A stretch of DNA of 64,000 nt from Dryomyza anilis (taxonomy: Eukaryota > Arthropoda > Insecta > Diptera > Dryomyzidae). The notes beneath the pieces were generated by a model, which made no database searches, was not told the origin of the DNA, and saw nothing but the letters and a program-made list of their open reading frames with translations. Positions 59,001 to 64,000 of the stretch are shown here, piece by piece. The stretch covers positions 106,784,464-106,848,463 of the forward strand of contig OX638131.1 in the NCBI GenBank assembly GCA_951804985.1, written 5' to 3'. How positions within the stretch are numbered: the stretch's first letter is position 1; the number at the start of each line of letters is the position of its first letter. A program made the position numbers and the translations under genes.

Positions 59001-59482
59001 GTTTGACGCATGAATTTTGTATTTTCTTGTGTGCGACATGATTTGAATGTGAAAATTTATTTCCTAATTGACCTTATTATTGGTCCGCTTTATAGCAAAT
59101 ATAAATATTGTGCTAATGAGATATTTTAAAATATCTATATAATAATTAAATATTTATTTTACGATTTACATAGATTTCGTTTGAGTAACGCGTGGAAGAT
59201 AAATTTTATTTAAATTAGAAGATTAAATTTATTGTAATGTATGGATGATATTTTAAATATATGTATGTATATTTTTTTTACGATTTAAACAATTTTTGCT
59301 ATAGTATCGTGTGGAAGATAAAATAATTTTAATATAGTAGTTTCGAATTTGTAATGTATTTATTTTAAAAATATTTATTTGAAATATGAACCGGTGAAAA
59401 GAAAATTTTAATTTTGATCGTTAGTTTTTACTATGCTCTGCATTACCATAAATTATTTTCTTATTTATCATTAGGGCCAAAA
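59001..59482. other. AT-rich DNA without recognised genes
   Basis: Two short similar segments (CGTGTGGAAGATAAA, ACGCGTGGAAGATAAA near 59,191 and 59,309) recur at about 61,331 (CGCGTGGAAGATAAA). They are fragments of a dispersed repeat. Confidence 0.5.
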
Positions 59483-60123
59483 TCCCAGTATGCCATTCGT
59501 ATCGATATCGATACGAAATCAATGCGAGTTCTCATAGCGATATCGAGCGTCAAATTGGACTTAGATGGTAGGTAGATATCGAAACGTTCTGTCGGAGTTT
59601 TCTCGATATCGAAACGATATCGAAACGATATCGAAGAAAAAAATGATCAAAGTTCGAGATTGCTGCGAAAAATATTGCGATATCGATTTGTACGAACATT
59701 TTTAAAAATTAGAATCGAGAATGCAACGATATCGAACTTTTTTTTATCGAAGTTATTCGAAGCCGCGGTAGCTCAGTGGTTAGTGCGTTGGACTGCGAGC
59801 CGAAAGGTCCCCGGTTCAAGCCTGGACTGGGGCTAACAATATCTTTTTCATAGAAACATTTTTCTATACCGCGCTAGCTCTCGTCAGTAAATGGCAAACC
59901 TACGAGAGTAAAACATTGCCTATGAAAAGCTCTCACCCGCTGTTCGGATTCGGCAATAAACTGTAGGTCCCACCACTTTGAGTACAAATATAACATGCAC
60001 AGCTCAAATGGTGAGAGAGCTCGGCCGAAGTCCTATACAGGACTGTAGCGCCAAACTATTATTATTATATTATTCGAGAAAGCTTCGAGGCATCGAAGGT
60101 CTCCGAGACATGGCAGACTGGGA
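59483..60123 (+). mobile_element. TCCCAGTATGCCAT-ended MITE containing a SINE
   Basis: The ends TCCCAGTATGCCAT (59,483-59,496) and ATGGCAGACTGGGA (60,110-60,123) are inverted with one mismatch. The interior is rich in CGATATCGAAACGATATCG. A SINE is inserted near the right end; without it the element is about 325 bp, smaller than the 56.2-kb copy because it has one rather than two interior blocks. Confidence 0.87.
59761..60069 (+). mobile_element. full-length tRNA-derived SINE nested in MITE
   Basis: Intact box A TAGCTCAGTGG (59,769-59,779) and box B GGTTCAAGCC (59,813-59,822). The body contains a small hairpin AGTCCTATACAGGACT and ends AGCGCCAAACTATTATTATT. The target duplication TTATTCGA is perfect (59,753-59,760 and 60,070-60,077), and the homologous 56.2-kb MITE has this 8-mer once. 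Confidence 0.95.
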
Positions 60124-60139
60124 TTCTAAAAAAATCATC

Positions 60140-60630
60140 CAAAAAGTGTCTAAAACAAAAAAATTTCGAGTTTAGATTCAAAAATCTATAAAATATAACG
60201 CAATAGTAGTATCTTTTTGATATATTGTAAATGGTTTTTACAATTTAAAGTAAAATTACGTTTACGCTTTTTCGGAAAATTAGTTGTATTAGCAACGGTA
60301 TTTTTTTTATTCCAAAAGTAGCTGAAAAGAGTCTTAAAATGTTTGAAAGTCATTTTCCTTACGTAGTAGAAAAAATAAATATATTGTAATTAGTCTTGAC
60401 AATTTGAAGTGAAATAGATTCTAAATTTTTCCGGAAAACTAATTGTGTAAGCAACAGTATTTTTTTATTCTAAAAAGTGGTTGAAAAGGGCCCAACATTT
60501 TTGAAAGCAATTTTCTTAAAAACGTTATGTAATAGAAAAAAAACTGAGTATGAAGTCAAAATCAAGAACTGTGAATTATAAAGAATTAATGTATGGGATG
60601 TTCATAGGATTTTTTTTTTCGTTTTGTTAC
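60140..60630 (-). repeat. CTATGAACATCCCATACATC dispersed repeat, minus copy
   Basis: The reverse complement begins CCTATGAACATCCCATACAT and continues TTTTGACTTCATACTCAG, GCTTACACAATTAGTTTTCC, with an internal duplicated segment (TTGCTAATACAACTAATTTTCC) about 170 bp on. Confidence 0.7.
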
Positions 60631-60799
60631 ATAGTAGAATTGAGTAAAAATTAATTTATTTTGGAATTTAAATTTTTTTTGCTTTAGTAATGCGTGGAAT
60701 ATTTAGTTAATTTAGGATTTTCAAATGTAATGTCGATATTTAAATTTTATAATAATTTAATATGTTTTATTTTATATTTAATTTAGGCATTATAATAAA

Positions 60800-60960
60800 T
60801 AAATATTATGAATTTTTTCACTACCTCCAGATTGATCATATTGATCACACCGTTCATTAAATGACATATTAATGAATGCATTCATTATATATATGAACAA
60901 AATATTCAATACAATGAATTTGAATTGTCATATTGATGAATTTGTTCATAATATTTTTTC
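60800..60960. mobile_element. 165-bp MITE with AATATTATGAA ends, copy 2
   Basis: The same ends and interior as 55,811-55,975, about 93% identical by eye over TGACATATTAATGAATGCATTC and onward. The flanking A-rich block is shared too. Confidence 0.7.
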
Positions 60961-61389
60961 CAAAATTTTTTTTTTTTTAAATAATTCGAAAAAAAGTTTT
61001 GTAAAAATTTATTAAAAAAAAAAAACAGTAAAAAAAATTTAAAAAAAATATATACGAAAAAAATTCGCCGGACAAAAAAAAAATTGTTCCGAAAAAAAAA
61101 TTCCGAAAAATAAAAAAAAAATAAAAATTTCGAAACATTTTTATTTTCGAAACAACAAAAAATTTCTATTTTTTATATATATAACTTTTTATTAATTAAA
61201 CAATATCCGCTTAGTATCGCTAGGCAGATACAATGTATTTCTTACAAAATATTAAATTTTTTTCATTTTTTCCTGTATTTAATTTATATATCAATTAAAT
61301 ACGTTTTATTTTGTCGTCAGACAATTTTCACTTTAATATCGCGTGGAAGATAAAAAGAAGATACATGTATAAAATTAATATTTGCATTA
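60961..61389. repeat. A-homopolymer-rich block, second copy
   Basis: AATAATTCGAAAAAA, AAAAACAGTAAAAAAAATTT and TATACGAAAAAAATTCG in the same order as 55,976-56,160, then AT-rich DNA. Confidence 0.6.
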
Positions 61390-61775
61390 TTACGTTTCAA
61401 TCAGGAACTAAAACCCGTTGGAATATCTGTTCCAGTCCTGGTTTCAATATTTTTAAAATAGCGGTCCAGGTTCCGATTCCAACCAAAAAAGTTATATGGG
61501 TTCCAATTTCGGTTCCACACATTTCCTATTTTTAATAAGAGTTTCGATTCCAATTCCAAAAATCAAAACGGTTCCGATTTTGGTTTCGGTTCCAAAAATT
61601 GGATCGATTCCGATTCCGGTTCCAACCAAAAAAGTTATATGGGTTCCGATTTCGGTTCCACACTTAATAACAGTTTCAATTCCGGTTCCAAAAATCAAAA
61701 AGGTTCCGATTTTGGTTTCGGTTTCAAAAATTGAAACGGTTCCGATTCTGGTTTATTGCAGTCCCTGATTTCAAT
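61390..61775 (+). repeat. GGTTCCGATTCC repeat block
   Basis: Tandem GGTTCCGATTCC-like hexamer pairs interleaved with CCAAAAA. A block with TTATATGGGTTCC and CGGTTCCACAC occurs at about 61,491 and again at about 61,634. It is homologous in order to 41,440-41,610 inside the hAT-like element (ACTAAAACCTATTG, GGTTCCGATTCC, GAGTTTCGATTCCGGTTCC). Frames on both strands are repeat peptides. Confidence 0.8.
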
Positions 61776-62059
61776 TATGTTGTTATTTTGTAATTAGCAT
61801 AATTTTTGATAATTTTAACGCGGGGATGATAAAAAGACGATAGATCTATAAAATGATAATATAAATACAATTTGACTATTTTGATATTTTTTATTGAATT
61901 TTAGCATTATTGCATTATTTTCAATCAATTTATATAATAATCAATAATAAATTTCTTTAAATCCCCAATTTAAATTAAATAATAAAATAATTAAATTTTA
62001 TGCCAAACATGCATAAAACGTTTTGCAAGCAGCACAACAATTAAAATAAAAAAAAAATC
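61776..62059. other. AT-rich DNA without recognised genes
   Basis: No supported feature. Confidence 0.45.
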
Positions 62060-62640
62060 AGTACTGCTCTTCTCTCCAGAGCCCCCATGCAACAGATGGC
62101 GCTCTGGTCCACATGTTAAAGTGTTTGTGGAAGACACTCACACACTCTCTCACTCTCGCACACTCAAACCACATCTACGTGTTTCTCTGATCTGTCGACT
62201 GTCTGGGTCGCACAATTTGTTCTAGAGCAGAGAAGTTGGTGGTGATGGTGGTGGCTCGAAAAGTACCCCCGACTCGCAGTCAGTCAGTTGCCATGCCGCG
62301 TGCCATGCCGTCGTCTGAGCAAACTTTTCATCATTCAAAAATTGTTGGCTCATTGCCAACGGCCTGAGGCGGTTGTTGCGCGTCCACTGTTTGCCGCAGC
62401 CAAACACATGGCAGCAGCATCAACGACGGCAATAACAACAACGGTAAAAACAGCGACGACGAACAGCCGAATTAATCTGATTAGTTGTGACTGCAGCGAC
62501 GACGACGACGACAACAACAAGACCAACATCATCATGCTCATCCTCATTAGTGGGGCATCTCATCGAAGAACACGAAAATGTAGAATAGCAGGCCTCATAT
62601 ATTTACTTCCCTTAAGTCAAAATTAACCAGAAGAATGTCA
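62060..62640. other. GC-richer opa island
   Basis: About 580 bp with CGACGACGACGACGACAACA, GGTGGTGATGGTGGTGG and ACACACTCTCTCACTC repeats. The plus frame of 112 codons reads Ala/Thr/Asp runs from these repeats. No domain, and an opposite-strand frame overlaps. It could be a conserved regulatory block or an untranslated exon; this is undecided. Confidence 0.45.
62089..62102 (+). promoter_or_regulatory. CTCF-like motif
   Basis: GCAACAGATGGCGC matches the AGRKGGCGC core exactly and 12 of 14 positions of CCASYAGRKGGCRS. It lies at the edge of the GC-richer island. Confidence 0.4.
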
Positions 62641-64000
62641 ACATTTAAACGAAAAACAAATTATTTTATTTAATTTCTTCTCACCAACAGTCGCAGTTTC
62701 ATAATTTTTCGTTCATTACTTTCATTAGTTCTTCCCACTTATCATCTTCATCAGTCAAATATTTCTATTAATATTTCCAGTATTCCGCATTAAGTTTTAT
62801 ACTCCAATCTTCATCAGTCAAATATTTCTATTAATATTTCTAGTATTCCGCATTCAGTTTTATCATCCAATCAATAGTGTTTTTTCACTTTGAGTTATCT
62901 AGTCTTCAATCGAAATGTCTCTACTAGCAACAACTGCAATTCGATTTTCTAATAAAGTATCAAATCTTCCCACTGGTAGTTTAATCTGTCAATCGAAAAG
63001 CAGTTTTCCTGCATCTATAGGCTGGTCTTCTTAAGTAGAATTGTACCTTCCCTTGATTATTGATATCTTAATGCACGGTCTATCCATTTTTCAGTGACAG
63101 CATCTTCTTATCTTTAGGCCAATCTTCTTATCAATAATATCATCTTTCCCACTTTAGTTTTTTTCTTTTTTTAGTAAATCTCTTAAATACAAAAAAACTA
63201 CAAATCTTCCCATTTTTAGTTCTAACTTCAAATTATAAAGCAGTTTTCCTCCATCTTTAAGCGTATTATACGATGGGCCTTACCATATCTTTTATTGACA
63301 GCATCTTCTAATCTTTAGGCCAATCTTCTCATCAATAATATTATCTTCCCCACTTTAGTTTTTTTCTTCTTTAAAAAAATCTGTTCAATAAAAAAAAATT
63401 ACGATAAAAATCTTCCCATTTTTAGTTCTAACTTCCAATCATAAAGCAGTTTTCCTACATCTTTCGGTGTATTATACAATGGGGCTTAGCATCTTTATAA
63501 CCACAATCAATTGTATCCTCCAATCGATAATTGCATTTTCCTATCTACTGTTCTATCCACCAATTGAAAAGTTCACTATTGCCAGCGATTTTTATAAGAT
63601 TTTCTCATAAAGAATTCTACCTTCCCAGTTTTAGTTATATCTTTCAAAGGAAAATCCATTTTCTTCTTTAGGACGGTCTTCTTATTAAGAATTGTGTCTT
63701 CCCTTTATTTATATCCAAAAATGATTGTCAACTTTTCATTGACAGCATATTCTCATTTTTAGTCCTATTTTCTTTTTAGTTTTATCTTCCAATCGAAACG
63801 CAGTTTTCCTTTTATCTTTATGCCTATCTTCTCTTAAAGAAATCTGACTTCGCACCATTAGTTATATCGTAAAACCGTGTCAACCTTTATTTCACAGTTT
63901 CTTTTCATCTTTAGTACAATATTCTTATCATATTTTCGCCATACACAAATTCTTCTTAACATCTGCTAATAATAAAAATTTAATATACAGCGCTCCCCAT
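62641..64000 (+). repeat. pyrimidine-rich ~201-bp tandem repeat and 63-bp duplication
   Basis: TCTTCATCAGTCAAATATTT (about 62,745) recurs 63 bp later. From about 62,990, a degenerate unit of about 200 bp with GCAGTTTTCCT, ACATCTTTAGG, GACAGCATCTTCT and ATCTTCCCACTTTAGTT repeats (for example GACAGCATCTTCT at 63,096 and 63,297). The array runs to the window end. Confidence 0.8.

Noticed and set aside
62288..62626. 112-codon plus-strand frame in the opa island
   Set aside because: Residue runs (Ala, Thr, Asp) reflect trinucleotide repeats, the opposite strand is also open, and no domain is visible.

Overview
This is a 64-kb stretch of AT-rich, gene-poor nuclear DNA from a higher fly (Diptera, probably Brachycera; genus not determined). 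The evidence is the roughly 75% A+T base composition by eye, GCA/CAA ('opa') trinucleotide islands, (CTGT)n-containing interspersed repeats that resemble the drosophilid INE-1/DINE-1 group, a tRNA-derived SINE, small TIR transposons, and two zero-length 3'/5' splice-site pairs of the type used for recursive splicing in long fly introns. No convincing complete protein-coding gene is present. Nearly all open frames are translations of tandem repeats or of strand-asymmetric sequence. The simplest reading is that the window lies inside one very long plus-strand intron, or in intergenic DNA.

Layout. 1-4.3 kb: a 15-bp minisatellite, an INE-like fragment, and a CATATG minisatellite broken by a GC-richer insert and by a SINE. 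4.3-7.7 kb: AT-rich DNA with one small TIR element. 7.7-10.5 kb: two long minisatellites (32-bp palindromic unit, then ACATTACCGTCTATTACTT-like). 11.18 kb: first ratchet-type splice site. 11.9-17.3 kb: two arrays of one 19-bp satellite in opposite orientation. 18.6-20.8 kb: ATCGATATT-rich block with a 589-bp higher-order repeat. 23.8-25.2 kb: a roughly 200-bp dimeric satellite in which both halves carry heat-shock-element motifs. 26.8-28 kb: third 19-bp array. 28-29.2 kb: opa-rich island. 29.5-31.4 kb: diffuse AGTATGCAAC repeat. 31.6 kb: one weak candidate minus-strand coding exon. 32-37.8 kb: TGTGATAA and GATTGTGGAAAATAG arrays and two strong hairpins. 38.9-40 kb: fourth 19-bp array. 41.2-41.8 kb: a complete non-autonomous hAT-like element with an 8-bp target duplication. 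43-49 kb: SINE copies, a second 15-bp minisatellite, CTCF-like motifs and other repeats. 50-61 kb: a dense nest of INE-like repeats, MITEs and a SINE inserted into a MITE. 54.635 kb: second ratchet-type site. 61-64 kb: GGTTCC repeats, a GC-richer opa island, and a roughly 200-bp pyrimidine-rich tandem repeat.

The most notable items are (i) the HSE-bearing satellite, with ten perfect three-box heat-shock elements in 1.3 kb; (ii) four arrays of one 19-bp satellite in alternating orientation, able to form long duplex RNA if transcribed together; (iii) two same-strand recursive splice sites 43.5 kb apart; and (iv) a recent SINE family whose insertions are proven by target duplications and, in one case, by an unoccupied homologous site in the same window.
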